Part shown: positions 35,595-44,783 of the stretch, in pieces | Layout of the letters: each line of letters begins with the position of its first letter | Position numbering within the stretch: position 1 is the stretch's first letter | NCBI RefSeq assembly: GCF_001043005.1 | Contig: NZ_JYKZ01000001.1 | Span: 434,001-498,000 of the forward strand | Length of the DNA: 64,000 bases | Direction: 5' to 3' | Source: Pseudomonas psychrophila | GTDB lineage: Bacteria > Pseudomonadota > Gammaproteobacteria > Pseudomonadales > Pseudomonadaceae | Position numbers and translations under genes: made by a program | Notes under the pieces: generated by a model | What the model saw: the letters and a program-made list of their open reading frames with translations, nothing else | The model's database searches: none | What the model was told of the DNA's origin: nothing

Positions 35595-35941
35595 ACGCAG
35601 CATGGCTACGGCCGCGCTGGCTCCTCAACAGCCGCGTCGCTAGGGCATTGCTATGGACGCTGCTGCTCGTTGCGCTGGCAGTGGCGGCCAACATCGCCGG
35701 CCTCTATCTGGTCGGCAGCATTGCCGGCTGGGAACGCTGGCTGGCGAACGCGGCTGGCTACTTCCTGCTGTGGCGGCTCTGCCTCTACGGGGCGACTGTC
35801 TATGGCTGGGTGTGGATGCGCCGTCGGCTGCTGACACGCGAGTCGGATGCCTCGGCACGGCGCCGGCTGCGACGTACCGAGATCGCCGGCCTCATCGCGA
35901 TCGTCGCACTGGAGGCCGGCCTGCTGATGCAGGCGGTCTAA
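35591..35941 (+). CDS. Small membrane protein of the transfer operon
   Basis: A 116-residue inner-membrane protein with hydrophobic stretches at about 19-43 and 50-70 and a final one near residues 97-115, separated by an Arg-rich loop. I do not know a named family, but a gene of this size and topology is regularly found between the TIGR03755 and TraG genes. ATGA overlap upstream. Confidence 0.7.
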   Translation: MNAAWLRPRWLLNSRVARALLWTLLLVALAVAANIAGLYLVGSIAGWERWLANAAGYFLLWRLCLYGATVYGWVWMRRRLLTRESDASARRRLRRTEIAGLIAIVALEAGLLMQAV

Positions 35942-35956
35942 CGGGAGACCTCGAAC

Positions 35957-37477
35957 ATGACGCTTTTCACCACTGACTATCTGGAGTATTACCTGACCCT
36001 CGTGGGCTGGATCGTCCACAACGGCATCTGGTCGGTGCTGGTCTCCAGCGGCGTGTTTGCCATTCCCTTTATAGCCATTATTATCCAGGAATGGCTCAAA
36101 GCACGTACTGAAGGGGCCGACGAAGGCAACAAGGGCGTACTGTCCTCGATGCGCATCGAGAACCGCATCTGGGTGGCCATCGTCGTGCTGATGTTCGCCG
36201 GCATCCCGTTTATCGATATTGACCTCGGCACGATCAAGTACGACCAGGCGCGATCGGCACAGTGCCAGGTTAATGTTCCGCAACCTACTGATACCGGCTG
36301 GTCGCAGTCATTCAGCACGCTCAACAACCAGAGCGCCAAGGTGCCGGTGTGGTGGGCCTTCATACATGCGCTCTCCCGCGCGGTGACAGGGGCCTCGGTG
36401 GCAGCGATCCCGTGCGGAACAGATCTGCGGCAAATGAGGATGGAGATCAACACTACGCGCATTGACGACCCCCTCCTCGCGCAGGACGTGGCGGACTTCA
36501 CCCACGACTGCTATGGACCCGCCAGGGCGAAATTGTTCATGAACCGCCCCCCACTCGACGACGCGCAGATGCATGACGTGACCTGGATCGGCTCGACCTA
36601 CTTCGTCAACACTGGCGGCTACTATGACACCTACCACTCACGCACGCCGCGCGATGCCTGGCCCTATGACATTGACCGCGACGCGGGCCTTGCGCAGGTG
36701 CCCGGCGGGGGCGGCTACCCGACCTGCCAGCAATGGTGGAGCGACAATGGCAATGGTCTGCGGGCACGTCTGCTGGGCCAGGTCGATCCCAGCTTGCTTA
36801 CACCCCTGGCCGGCTGGGCAGGCTTTCTGAGCCGCAGTGAGGTCGACGACTCGGTCATCCGCGCAATCGCCTCCCCGCGCCAACAGAAGCTCAACCAAGG
36901 AACGGTTTACACCGATTATGGTGGCCAGATCGACAAGACCTTGCCGAACATCGTTACCCGCACGGCGGGCGACGTAGGTCTTGCGGTGGGAGCCATTCCT
37001 GCATTTCCGGCGATGGACGTGGTGCGTCAAGCGCTGCCGATGGTACTCGCGCTGCTGAAGATGGCCCTGGTGATTTGCATCCCGCTGGTGCTGTTGATGG
37101 GCACCTACGACCTGAAGACCGTGGTCACCGTCAGCGTGGTCCAGTTTGCGCTGTTCTTCGTCGACTTCTGGTTCCAGCTCGCTCGCTGGATCGACAGCAC
37201 CATCCTCGACGCGCTCTATGGCTCGGGCTGGGGTTGGAACCGGCCCGTCACTAATTTCGATCCGGTGATGGGGTTGAATAATGCCTTTGGCGATCTGTTG
37301 CTGAATTTCGTCATGGGGACGATGTTCTTGGTGCTGCCTGCGTTTTGGATGACTGCGTTGGGCTGGGCAGGTTTCCAAGCCGGTGCAATCACTCAGGCCC
37401 TCGTAAATGGCAGCAAGGACGCGCAAACGGCAGGCGGAAAAGGGGGGGCCTCACTGATGAATGTCGCCAAGAAGTAA
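35957..37477 (+). CDS. traG: Conjugal transfer protein TraG (N-terminal domain type)
   Basis: A 506-residue multi-pass membrane protein matching the TraG N-terminal family: early helices at about 15-40 and 68-90, a periplasmic loop with GPARAKLF and GGGYPTCQQWW, then a cluster of helices from 350 to 475. In F-type systems this domain acts in pilus assembly and mating-pair stabilisation. Only the N-terminal membrane domain is present, as usual in this ICE class. GGGAGACCTCGAAC precedes the ATG. Confidence 0.88.
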   Translation: MTLFTTDYLEYYLTLVGWIVHNGIWSVLVSSGVFAIPFIAIIIQEWLKARTEGADEGNKGVLSSMRIENRIWVAIVVLMFAGIPFIDIDLGTIKYDQARSAQCQVNVPQPTDTGWSQSFSTLNNQSAKVPVWWAFIHALSRAVTGASVAAIPCGTDLRQMRMEINTTRIDDPLLAQDVADFTHDCYGPARAKLFMNRPPLDDAQMHDVTWIGSTYFVNTGGYYDTYHSRTPRDAWPYDIDRDAGLAQVPGGGGYPTCQQWWSDNGNGLRARLLGQVDPSLLTPLAGWAGFLSRSEVDDSVIRAIASPRQQKLNQGTVYTDYGGQIDKTLPNIVTRTAGDVGLAVGAIPAFPAMDVVRQALPMVLALLKMALVICIPLVLLMGTYDLKTVVTVSVVQFALFFVDFWFQLARWIDSTILDALYGSGWGWNRPVTNFDPVMGLNNAFGDLLLNFVMGTMFLVLPAFWMTALGWAGFQAGAITQALVNGSKDAQTAGGKGGASLMNVAKK

Positions 37478-37489
37478 AATGAGTTACTC

Positions 37490-37858
37490 CTACATTTCGT
37501 CGTTGGGATCGTGAGGATCGATCCTTGAGCCATCAGGATGGTAAAGGCCAAATCCGAGATTGCCGCTCCGCCATTCAGGTTGCGGCTCATTCCAATTGGT
37601 ATTGCGGGCCACCCACGCTGCAGCGACGCCGAACACCAACAGCAGAGCCAGCCAGAACGCGGTATAGAGCAGCACAGCCAGTACCGCGAGCTTGACCCCC
37701 CAGATCAACACAGCCGCCGCTGGCGTAGGCACGCCTTGCGCAATCAGCCATCCCGATACCCGCCGCTCTCTGCGCACATAAGCACGCCATCTGCGGCCGA
37801 GACAGCGGCCAAAGCGTTCTGCATTACTGATGCGAGTTCTCGTGCTCATAGCCATCAC
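37490..37858 (-). CDS. DUF3742 family protein
   Basis: A 122-residue protein convergent with traG, 12 bases from its stop. It has a basic start (RFGRCLGRRWRAYVRRERR), two close membrane helices at about 45-85, and a conserved end GNLGFGLYHPDGSRIDPHDP. DUF3742 genes sit at this spot in many PAGI-2-class elements. Either of two Met codons (residues 1 or 4) could start it. Confidence 0.87.
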   Translation of the reverse strand: MMAMSTRTRISNAERFGRCLGRRWRAYVRRERRVSGWLIAQGVPTPAAAVLIWGVKLAVLAVLLYTAFWLALLLVFGVAAAWVARNTNWNEPQPEWRSGNLGFGLYHPDGSRIDPHDPNDEM

Positions 37859-37878
37859 CTGCTACGCGCGTTGAACAA

Positions 37879-38337
37879 TTACTCCAGTTTGCTCCAGTCC
37901 CGCCGGCTGGTAATTGCCAATGCGTCCCCGTCGTCTGGCGGATTTCCACGACCCAGCATCTTCTCAAACACCGCATACGGATCGGACTTGCTTCCCGAGG
38001 AGCGCAACGTTTACTCATCGTTGACCCAAGCATAGACAATCACTTTGGCCCTCGAGTCGTAACGGAAGAACAGCCGAAATCGTCTCCCGATCTTGGCCCG
38101 TCGCCAGTGGCGATATTCCGGCCCCAGTGTGTTGCCTTGACGGTACTCATCGCGCGCCGGCTCACCGGGAACGACTTCAAGCATCAGTTGGCTCAGGGCT
38201 CGGAACAGCTTGACGTTGGCATTGGATGCAAATCCTATCGGGTCATTCTGCTCCGCGCGCTGCGAGACGGCATACAGTTTCTGCATCTGCTCGATCACAC
38301 AATCGAGGAAGAGTAGCGTCCATCCATGCCGCTGCAT
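37879..38337 (-). pseudogene. yhaV: YhaV toxin gene with in-frame stop
   Basis: The frame from 38337 encodes a YhaV-type ribonuclease toxin (RelE superfamily; SohA-YhaV system): MQRHGWTLLFLDCVIEQ, PARDEYRQGNTLGPEYRHWRR, FRLFFRYDSRAKVIVYAWVNDE. A TAA at 38011-38013 then stops it after 108 residues. Beyond it the same frame continues without shift as TLRSSGSKSDPYAVFEKMLG to a natural end DWSKLE at 37879, giving the normal 152 codons. One base change (for example CAA to TAA) would explain it. The truncated product loses the last 43 residues. Its start overlaps the prlF stop by four bases. Confidence 0.85.
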
Positions 38338-38657
38338 CAGAGCGCCACTTCGCCATCAATCTCGTTGGCCAGATTCACGTCATGCCCAGCCTGCATCAGC
38401 ATAGCGTGAGCCAGTTCGTCCGGCAACCCGCGAACATGCCGGCCAGCCTCGATATCGCGGGCCAGCAGACTCAGAAACGCGCCGATGGCCGGATCTTCGT
38501 GCTCGGCATTCGCGCGGGTGACGACAATCTGCCCATCCTCGCCCAGGTCGAACGCTACCTTGCCGCCGGTATCGACGCCCAACGCCTGACGGATCGGCTT
38601 GGGCAGCGTGATCTGGCCCTTCGATGTGAGCGTGGCTAGTTCATGAATGGCTGGCAT
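38337..38657 (-). CDS. prlF: PrlF/SohA-type antitoxin
   Basis: A 106-residue antitoxin of the AbrB/MazE swapped-hairpin type: ATLTSKGQITLPKPIRQALGV at residues 8-28 is the DNA-binding signature, and the C-terminal half (IGAFLSLLARDIEAGRHVRGLPDELA) is the usual PrlF tail that contacts YhaV. The start at 38657 gives the normal family length. It probably represses its own promoter, which faces the relaxase gene upstream region. It remains intact although its toxin partner has a stop. Confidence 0.85.
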   Translation of the reverse strand: MPAIHELATLTSKGQITLPKPIRQALGVDTGGKVAFDLGEDGQIVVTRANAEHEDPAIGAFLSLLARDIEAGRHVRGLPDELAHAMLMQAGHDVNLANEIDGEVAL

Positions 38658-38878
38658 GGCGTGGCGTGCTCCTTGGACGACAGCTTTTCCGACGGTAAGG
38701 AATATTCCTTTCCTCGTCAAGACAGATTGGCGAGATCTTCAGACGCCGGTAGACGGATCGCGCTTACCTCAAAAAAAGGACTGACCCCGTCTCGGATAGC
38801 TTGTAGAGCGACTCCCCGAGCCGAGCTACATGTAAAGGCTTCGATGAAGGTCAAAGGGCTGGGAAGGGTCAATGGAAT

Positions 38879-38904
38879 GGGGGCAAGGGGAAAGGGGAAA
38901 GGGG
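38879..38904 (+). promoter_or_regulatory. Four-tract G-run before the relaxase gene
   Basis: GGGGG, GGGG, GGGG and GGGG separated by CAA, AAA and AAA form a canonical G-quadruplex pattern, 59 bases before the relaxase start. Around it are short repeats (AAAGGCTCT occurs twice, at about 38905 and 38926). In this ICE class an origin of transfer is expected beside the relaxase gene, so this segment is a candidate part of oriT or a leader element. Confidence 0.5.
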
Positions 38905-38963
38905 AAAGGCTCTACCCGGAAAAGGAAAAGGCTCTCCCGTCCACCGCAACGTCAGGTGACATC

Positions 38964-40805
38964 ATGTTCGCGCTGTTCCAACGAAAACGCTCGGCGTCGG
39001 CACCGATGGCGCCCACGGAAGCGGCTGTAAAAGGTAAGGGGCTGACCCGGCCGGAGTCGGCCGCATCCTTGCTGGCGACGCCCCGTCGGCAGAAGCTGCT
39101 GGAACACATCTGGCAACGTACTTCGCTCTCACGCAAGCAGTTCAGGTGCCTGTATCTCGCACCGCTGGAGCGCTACGCCGAGCTGGTCCAGCAGTTCCCA
39201 GCCTCGGAGAGCCACCACCACGCCTACCCGGGGGGCATGCTGGACCATGGCCTGGAGATCGTCGCCTACAGCCTGAAACTGCGACAGTCCCATCTGCTGC
39301 CTATCTCCGCCAGCCCCGAGGATCAGGCGGCGCAAGCCGAAGCCTGGACGGCCGCCGTCGCCTATGCCGCTCTGCTACACGACATCGGCAAGATCGCGGT
39401 CGATCTGCACGTCGAACTGGCCGACGGCACCACCTGGCACCCCTGGCACGGACCGCTGACCCAGCCGTACCGCTTCCGCTACAGGGATAATCGTGAATAC
39501 CGATTGCATAGTGCCGCTACTGGCTTGCTCTACCACCGGTTGCTCGATCAGAACATCCTCGACTGGCTCAGCGGCTACCCGGCTCTTTGGACATCGTTGC
39601 TCTATGTACTGGCAGGGCAGTATGAGCATGCCGGCGTCCTCGGCGAACTCGTGGTCCAGGCTGACCGAGCATCAGTGGCTCAGGAACTAGGAGGTGACCC
39701 GACCAGGGTGATGTCGGCTCCCCGGCATGCTCTTCAACGCAAACTGCTCGATGGCCTGCGCTACCTGCTGAAGGAAGAATTCAAACTGAACCAGCCAGGC
39801 CCCTCGGACGGCTGGCTGACCCAGGAAGCACTTTGGCTCGTGAGCAAGACGGTTTCAGATAAGCTGCGCGCGCATTTACTGGCCCAGGGCATTGAGGGTA
39901 TACCCGCGAACAATACAGCGGTGTTCAATGTGCTGCAGGATCACGGCATCCTTCAGCCCACTGAGGCAGGTAGGGCCATCTGGAAAGCTACCGTCACCAG
40001 CACGACCGGCTGGTCACACAGTTTCACGTTGCTGCGTCTGACGCCGGCTCTGATCTGGGAGGCAAGCGAACGCCCAGAGCCCTTTGCCGGCTCCGTGGCG
40101 GTAGGTGTTGGAGAGCCAGGCACAGATGATCAGAACCAGTCCTCCCTCACCACACCGACCATGGTAGACCCTACACCAGAGCCAGCTTTCGGCGCCCCAT
40201 TGATACCGCCAGCGCCGATGCTCATCGCCAAGGACGGTTCGCTGGATATGATGGAAGAGATGCTGGCGATGCTGGGGAATGCATCCGGGGATTCCCCAGA
40301 CCGGCCATCAGGCGTACAGGCACCCGCAGACAGCAAAGTACCCGCCGCGAGTGCTGCAGTCGCGCCGGAACAGATTCCGGAAGCACAGCAATTATCAACC
40401 GCAGCGACGGAGCTCCCCTCAGGTGAGCACTTTCTGGGCTGGTTGAAGGAGGGCATCGCATCACGCCGGCTCATCATTAACGATGCCAGAGCGCTGGTTC
40501 ATTCGGTGAATGACACTGCCTATCTGGTCAGCCCTGGCGTGTTTCAACGCTATGCGCAGGAGCATCCACAGATCGACCCTTTGGCCAGACAGGAAAAACA
40601 GCAGGACTGGCAATGGGTACAGAAGCGCTTCGAAAAGCTGCAACTGCACCGCAAGCAGCCTGATGGCTTGAACATCTGGACCTGCGAAGTCACGGGTCCA
40701 AGGAAATCCCGCCGCCTTCATGGCTATCTGATGGAAGATGCCAGCTTGGTATTGACTGAGGTTCCGCCCAACAACCCCTATCTGTCCCTGACCCAAGGTG
40801 GCTGA
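38964..40805 (+). CDS. MobH-type ICE relaxase (PFGI-1 class)
   Basis: A 613-residue relaxase that would nick oriT and pilot the strand (TIGR03760 family, called TraI in related ICEs). The MobH signature is clear: H84-H85-H86 then PGGMLDHGLEI with D95, and HDIGK at 139-143, an HD-hydrolase-like metal centre. The middle (400-500) is a Pro/Ser-rich linker and the C-terminal DUF1528-like domain runs LGWLKEGIASRRLIIND to the end. AGGTGAC lies before the ATG at 38964; the longer frame from 38643 is G-rich non-coding sequence. Confidence 0.9.
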   Translation: MFALFQRKRSASAPMAPTEAAVKGKGLTRPESAASLLATPRRQKLLEHIWQRTSLSRKQFRCLYLAPLERYAELVQQFPASESHHHAYPGGMLDHGLEIVAYSLKLRQSHLLPISASPEDQAAQAEAWTAAVAYAALLHDIGKIAVDLHVELADGTTWHPWHGPLTQPYRFRYRDNREYRLHSAATGLLYHRLLDQNILDWLSGYPALWTSLLYVLAGQYEHAGVLGELVVQADRASVAQELGGDPTRVMSAPRHALQRKLLDGLRYLLKEEFKLNQPGPSDGWLTQEALWLVSKTVSDKLRAHLLAQGIEGIPANNTAVFNVLQDHGILQPTEAGRAIWKATVTSTTGWSHSFTLLRLTPALIWEASERPEPFAGSVAVGVGEPGTDDQNQSSLTTPTMVDPTPEPAFGAPLIPPAPMLIAKDGSLDMMEEMLAMLGNASGDSPDRPSGVQAPADSKVPAASAAVAPEQIPEAQQLSTAATELPSGEHFLGWLKEGIASRRLIINDARALVHSVNDTAYLVSPGVFQRYAQEHPQIDPLARQEKQQDWQWVQKRFEKLQLHRKQPDGLNIWTCEVTGPRKSRRLHGYLMEDASLVLTEVPPNNPYLSLTQGG

Positions 40806-40825
40806 AAATTCGACGCGAGGCACGA

Positions 40826-41375
40826 GGCCATGACCACGCTTCCACTGGCGATCAGCTCGATCTGACCGGAGAGGTAAGCGGCGACGGTCGCATTGCCGTC
40901 TTCAAAACATTTGATGATGGTCCCCTTGGGTGCCACGGCGCTGAGCTCCATGTCCTCGATCGTGCCGCGAGTAACGCTGATAGTCTTGCCTGAGAGCGCC
41001 TCGACAGACTCGACCTTCTTCGTCTCAGGTCCGAATACCGCCAAGTAGTACGGCGCGTGGGAGCTGGAGAAGTCGAGTACCGCCTCATGCTCGGGGTCCT
41101 TGCCCAGGCTGGAGATCACCAGGTCGACCTTGCCGGTAGTGAGGAATGCAATGCGTTGGTGCTGTTGACCGGGGTTAGCACCAGCTTCACACCGAGCTTG
41201 TCGGCCAGCAGCTTCACAGTGTCGATATCCAGGCCGCGCGGCTGCAGGTCCGAACCAATGGAACCGGAAGGCGGAAAGTCCTGAGGTACGGCCACCTTCA
41301 GTACGCCATATGCGCTGATGACGGCGACGGCATCGGCCTGCGCCTAAAGCAAAGCCGGCACCTATCCAGCGTCCT
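40826..41375 (-). pseudogene. Remnant of an amino-acid-type solute-binding protein gene
   Basis: The minus strand encodes a periplasmic binding protein (SBP family 3): VLKVAVPQDFPPSGSIGSDLQPRG and ADKLGVKLVLTPVNSTN in one frame, then FLTTGKVDLVISSLGK through EALSGKTISVTRGTIEDMEL to LSGQIELIASGSVVMA in another. A one-base loss near 41150 and a second frame change near the signal peptide break it. The similarity ends abruptly at about 40826, 21 bases after the relaxase stop, so the 3' third is missing and this marks the joint between ICE backbone and cargo. Confidence 0.75.
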
Positions 41376-42072
41376 CTTATCTCTGATACGCAGGTCAACT
41401 AGTGGTGGACTTCCCTCCACACCGTCGACCACTGCCCAAGCAGCATGGCCTTAGCCACCAACAGTGACTGCAAGATCGAACGTGTAGAGCCTGTCTCCAC
41501 GTGATTATCCTTCCGACCTTGCAACTGAATTCGTCCTCCAGTCAGTGAACCTGTTGACCATTGGATAGGCGACGCTCCGCAGCGGTTGGGCGATGCTGGC
41601 CACGGAAAAACTGTGTCGACTCAAGCTTTAGGCTCCTCTAAAAATAAGGAAAAGGTCATGATTATCCCACCGCAATGCCCCGCAGCCCCTCTCGACAATG
41701 CGCCATCGCCACTCTTCACAACTGAGCATCGCGCCAGGCTGAGCGGTCAGATTAAAAGCATCACGAATATCCTCGTTTTGATGCTATGCCACATGGCTGC
41801 CAATGCTACCGACGGCGGGCAACTCGCTGCTCCTTCACACGCTGACGGTGTCCTTCAGCGAGCCGTCCCTCTGAAAGGGATGTACCTGGCACCACAGCTG
41901 AGACTGGCTTCGACTTCAACGCAGCGTTAGCCGCGCAGGACACCTCGTGAACTATCTCTTTCAGCTGAGAATGATGCAAACGCACGTCCACTATTAGCTG
42001 GAGGCGAAAGGGTGACTGACATCCAACTGCTCGTAGGATATTTCAATTCACACGTTAAATTGGGAGAGCGAC
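41376..42072. other. Region between the binding-protein remnant and the first SDR
   Basis: About 700 bases without a recognisable gene. A plus-strand frame from 41658 to 41930 (90 codons, MIIPPQCPAAPLDNAPSPLF, AAGGAAAAGGTC upstream) is possible but has no family resemblance. The end (GGGAGAGCGAC before 42073) holds the SDR ribosome-binding site. Confidence 0.35.
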
Positions 42073-42831
42073 ATGAACTTCAATGACGAAACAGTACTGA
42101 TTACCGGTGGTGCAAGCGGGATGGGCGCTTCACATGTCCGTTCCTTCCATGCCTTAGGCGCAAATGTCGTCATTGCTGACATCGCGAGCAAACTTGGGCA
42201 AGAGCTTTCCGAGGAGCTGGGTGATCGCGCATTCTATGTTCGTCTGGATGTGGCTGACGAGACCTCTTGGCACAATGCGGTCGTCGCCACCAACGCTACA
42301 TTCGGGGCGATTTCTGTGTTAGTCAACAATGCTGGCATCATCGGCATTGAGGCTCTTGTCGCTGGTAATAGTGCTCTATTTCGTAAGATGCTGGATATCA
42401 ACCTCACTGGCGCCTATCTGGGCATCGCTGCAGTCATCGATGACATGAAGAGCCGCGGTGGCGGCGCTATTGTCAATATCGCCTCGACTGCGGCGGTTCA
42501 AGGGTATCCCTTGGCAACGGCCTACTGCGCGAGCAAGTGGGGGGTACTTGGGTTGACTAAGGCTGCAGCCTTGGAGCTGGCGCACGACAACATCCGCGTT
42601 AATGCCGTATTACCAGGTCCCGTGCAAACGCCGATGACTGCACCGCATGACCTGTCCGCAGTGCTTGCGGTTCAGCCAATTTCTCGCGCTGCACAACCGG
42701 AGGAAATCAGCCGCATGGTCACATTCCTGGCACATCGCGATTCTGGGTACATTACAGGGGGGGAATACTTGGTGGATGGTGGCAGTACTTTGGGAGCACT
42801 TCCTAAGAACTGGCGTGAGCTGCACCAGTGA
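42073..42831 (+). CDS. Short-chain dehydrogenase/reductase
   Basis: A 252-residue classical SDR, similar in feel to 3-alpha/20-beta-hydroxysteroid dehydrogenases. The NAD(P) motif is TGGASGMG (11-18), NNAG near residue 86, the catalytic S near 139 (NIASTAAVQG), and Y151-x-x-x-K155 in YCASKWG. D36 in VVIADIA favours NAD. It oxidises or reduces a secondary alcohol/ketone. It is the only intact gene between the ICE backbone and the IS, apart from its neighbours in the cargo. The substrate is unknown. Confidence 0.88.
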   Translation: MNFNDETVLITGGASGMGASHVRSFHALGANVVIADIASKLGQELSEELGDRAFYVRLDVADETSWHNAVVATNATFGAISVLVNNAGIIGIEALVAGNSALFRKMLDINLTGAYLGIAAVIDDMKSRGGGAIVNIASTAAVQGYPLATAYCASKWGVLGLTKAAALELAHDNIRVNAVLPGPVQTPMTAPHDLSAVLAVQPISRAAQPEEISRMVTFLAHRDSGYITGGEYLVDGGSTLGALPKNWRELHQ

Positions 42832-43252
42832 TCATGCAATCCAAGCTGGGAATGGCGCACTCCGCGCTGTTCCCTGCAACTGCCGCATGAGCTGACGCCC
42901 GTCATCAGACTAGCCATATCACGGCCGCGTAACGCAAAGCTCATGCACCGCCCTACTCGCCTTGAGCTTTTCAGGGTTGCTGCCATAGGCTGCGAGATCG
43001 GTTGGATTGATAAATTCACTGTGCAGAATGATGTCACAGGCATGAGCCCCGCGACTGAAGTCCATGCCAACTTCGATGTGGTTAAGGCCAAGGATCCGAG
43101 CGCAAACCTTCATAAGCCACTTTCACCTCAGTGGTATTTCCGTTTTTTCTGCACAGTTCTCCCCGGCGACAGTCCACATAGCGACGCCCTCAACCATTCA
43201 AGCACTTCTTGAATTATTGCAGTCGGACCGGCCAAAGTCGCGATCAACCTAG
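42832..43252. other. Region before the insertion sequence
   Basis: Apart from the Dabb remnant at 42919-43113, I see no gene between the SDR stop and the left IS end. The segment next to the IS is the flank of its CTAG target. Confidence 0.4.
42919..43113 (-). pseudogene. Remnant of a Dabb-domain (stress-responsive barrel) gene
   Basis: The minus strand encodes GLNHIEVGMDFSRGAHACDIILHSEF and LAAYGSNPEKLKASRAVHELCVTRP, the central and final parts of a small Dabb-family protein (dimeric alpha-beta barrel, often found beside aromatic or steroid catabolic genes). The first 30-odd residues are missing, with stops upstream of 43113. It belongs to the same decayed cargo as the fragments around it. 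Confidence 0.6.
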
Positions 43253-44452
43253 GGAAACTCCGATCAAGTTAGCTTTTGCCGAGCCAAGACCAGCAATCAG
43301 GAGCATTACTCGGTCATGCTGGGCATGATTGAGCCGGTTCATGTGGTCGTAGGCGGGCTTTTTAGCCCACCTTGTTCATCCAAGGCGTAATTCACCCATA
43401 CCCATCAGTTTCTTGCGCACCATCCACAGGTCCGACAGTGCAAACAGGGTGGTGAGATGGGCCGTGTTTTTCACCAATCCACGGAACCGGTTTCTCACGT
43501 GGCCGAACTGGCGCTTGATGACCCGAAACGGGTGTTCGACCTTGGCTCGGGCCTGGGCTTTTACCCGTTCAATTTCACGCTTGGTCTTGTAGATCAGGCT
43601 TCGCTTGCTCAGCTTCGTGTATGTGCTGCGGCGCGCAGCGATCTGCCAGATCAACTTGCGCCCGTCATGTTCTTCGCGTTTCTCAACACCTGTGTAACCC
43701 GCGTCGGCGTAGACCGCGTTCTCGTCACCGTGCAGCAGTTCAGCCACTTGCGTTACGTCTGCGACATTGGCCGCAGTGCCGTGGACGTGGTGCACCAAGC
43801 CTGATTCCACATCGGCACCGATGTGGGCTTTCATGCCAAAAAAGTACTGATTCCCTTTCTTGGTCTGATGCATTTCAGGATCACGCTTGCCTTCCTTGTT
43901 CTTGGTCGAGCTGGGGGCATGGATGATCGTGGCATCCACAATGGTGCCCTGGCGAAGCGACAGGCCCTTATCCTGCAAGTAGCGATTGATGACGTCCAGG
44001 ATGCCCGATGCCAGTTGCTGCTTCTCCAGCAGATGTCGGAAATTCATGATCGTGGTGTCTTCGGGGATCGGAGCGCTGAGCGTCAGCCGGGCGAATTGAC
44101 GCATTGAGGTGATTTCATAGAGCACCTCTTCCATGGCGGGGTCGCTGAGAGAAAACCAGTTCTGCAGCAGATGAATGCGCAGCATGGTCTCCAATGGATA
44201 CGGCTTGCGACCACCGCCAGCCTTTGGGTAATGAGGTTCGATCAAGGCCACCAGTCCGCTCCAGGGAACGACTTGCTCCATCTCGGCCAGGAATCGCTCG
44301 CGACGGGTCTGCTTGCATTTGCCGGCGTACTCGAAATCGGAAAAGCTCATCTGACTCATGGGACTGGCTGTTGCTCGTGGCGAGAGGAGTGAGCTATTTC
44401 AGCACAGCAAGCGGATGCTGTGCTGTGCTGAACTTGATCGGAGAATCCCTAG
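43249..44452. mobile_element. IS5-type insertion sequence with CTAG target duplication
   Basis: The element itself is 43253-44448 (1196 bp). Its ends are inverted repeats: GGAAACTCCGATCAAGTT on the left and GGATTCTCCGATCAAGTT on the right (reverse strand). CTAG is duplicated at 43249-43252 and 44449-44452, matching the four-base YTAR targets of IS5-type elements. It has a single transposase gene on the minus strand and looks intact. Confidence 0.88.
43376..44359 (-). CDS. IS5 family transposase
   Basis: A 327-residue DDE transposase. The N-terminal DUF772-like region contains RKPYPLETMLRIHLLQNWFSLSDPAMEEVLY; the catalytic domain has TIVDATIIHAPSS (first D), YADAGYTGVEKREEH (second D) and a KVEHPFRVIKRQFG block bearing the terminal E with a Y/R-type context (VEHPFRVIK). 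The length is normal for the IS5 group. It should mobilise the 1196-bp element. Confidence 0.92.
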   Translation of the reverse strand: MSQMSFSDFEYAGKCKQTRRERFLAEMEQVVPWSGLVALIEPHYPKAGGGRKPYPLETMLRIHLLQNWFSLSDPAMEEVLYEITSMRQFARLTLSAPIPEDTTIMNFRHLLEKQQLASGILDVINRYLQDKGLSLRQGTIVDATIIHAPSSTKNKEGKRDPEMHQTKKGNQYFFGMKAHIGADVESGLVHHVHGTAANVADVTQVAELLHGDENAVYADAGYTGVEKREEHDGRKLIWQIAARRSTYTKLSKRSLIYKTKREIERVKAQARAKVEHPFRVIKRQFGHVRNRFRGLVKNTAHLTTLFALSDLWMVRKKLMGMGELRLG

Positions 44453-44544
44453 GCAACCAGAGGGCGATAAATACGATGGTAGGGGCACGTCTTCGACCGT
44501 CAACTCATTGGTAGTTGAAGCTCCATGTCTGCAGGTTACTCCAT

Positions 44545-44712
44545 TTACGGCCAGAGTCGAAAATTGCTGGGTAACTGGCACGCTCTGGGCTCTTGGTGGC
44601 ATATAGCCATTCGATTATCCGGAAAGGTCACCTGCAAGCTAGGTAGGGCAGTCGCTACGAGGGAAGTAAAACCGATCAGCGTGCAAATTATCCACATTTT
44701 TATTGTTTTCAT
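44545..44712 (-). CDS. Small exported protein or 5' remnant
   Basis: A 55-residue frame on the minus strand with a convincing signal peptide, MKTIKMWIICTLIGFTSLVA, two Cys in the mature part and GGAGACTCCAAC before the ATG. A CCTATCT regulator half-site lies 55 bases upstream. After the stop, other frames stay open toward the IS, so this may be the front of a longer gene broken by a frameshift. I do not recognise the family. Confidence 0.4.
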   Translation of the reverse strand: MKTIKMWIICTLIGFTSLVATALPSLQVTFPDNRMAICHQEPRACQLPSNFRLWP

Positions 44713-44767
44713 GTTGGAGTCTCCATTATGGAACCTTGATTAGGCCCCCCGAAACACCGCTCGACCA

Positions 44768-44783
44768 CCTATCTTTCGATCAG
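44768..44783. promoter_or_regulatory. Regulator half-site CCTATCTTTCGAT
   Basis: Shares 13 leading bases with the palindrome at 54011-54026 (CCTATCTTTCGATAGG) but lacks the final arm. It lies upstream of the small exported ORF on the minus strand. Confidence 0.5.

Noticed and set aside
36638..37426. 262-codon minus-strand frame
   Set aside because: It is entirely antisense to traG, whose family match is clear; His/Gln/Arg-rich shadow composition.
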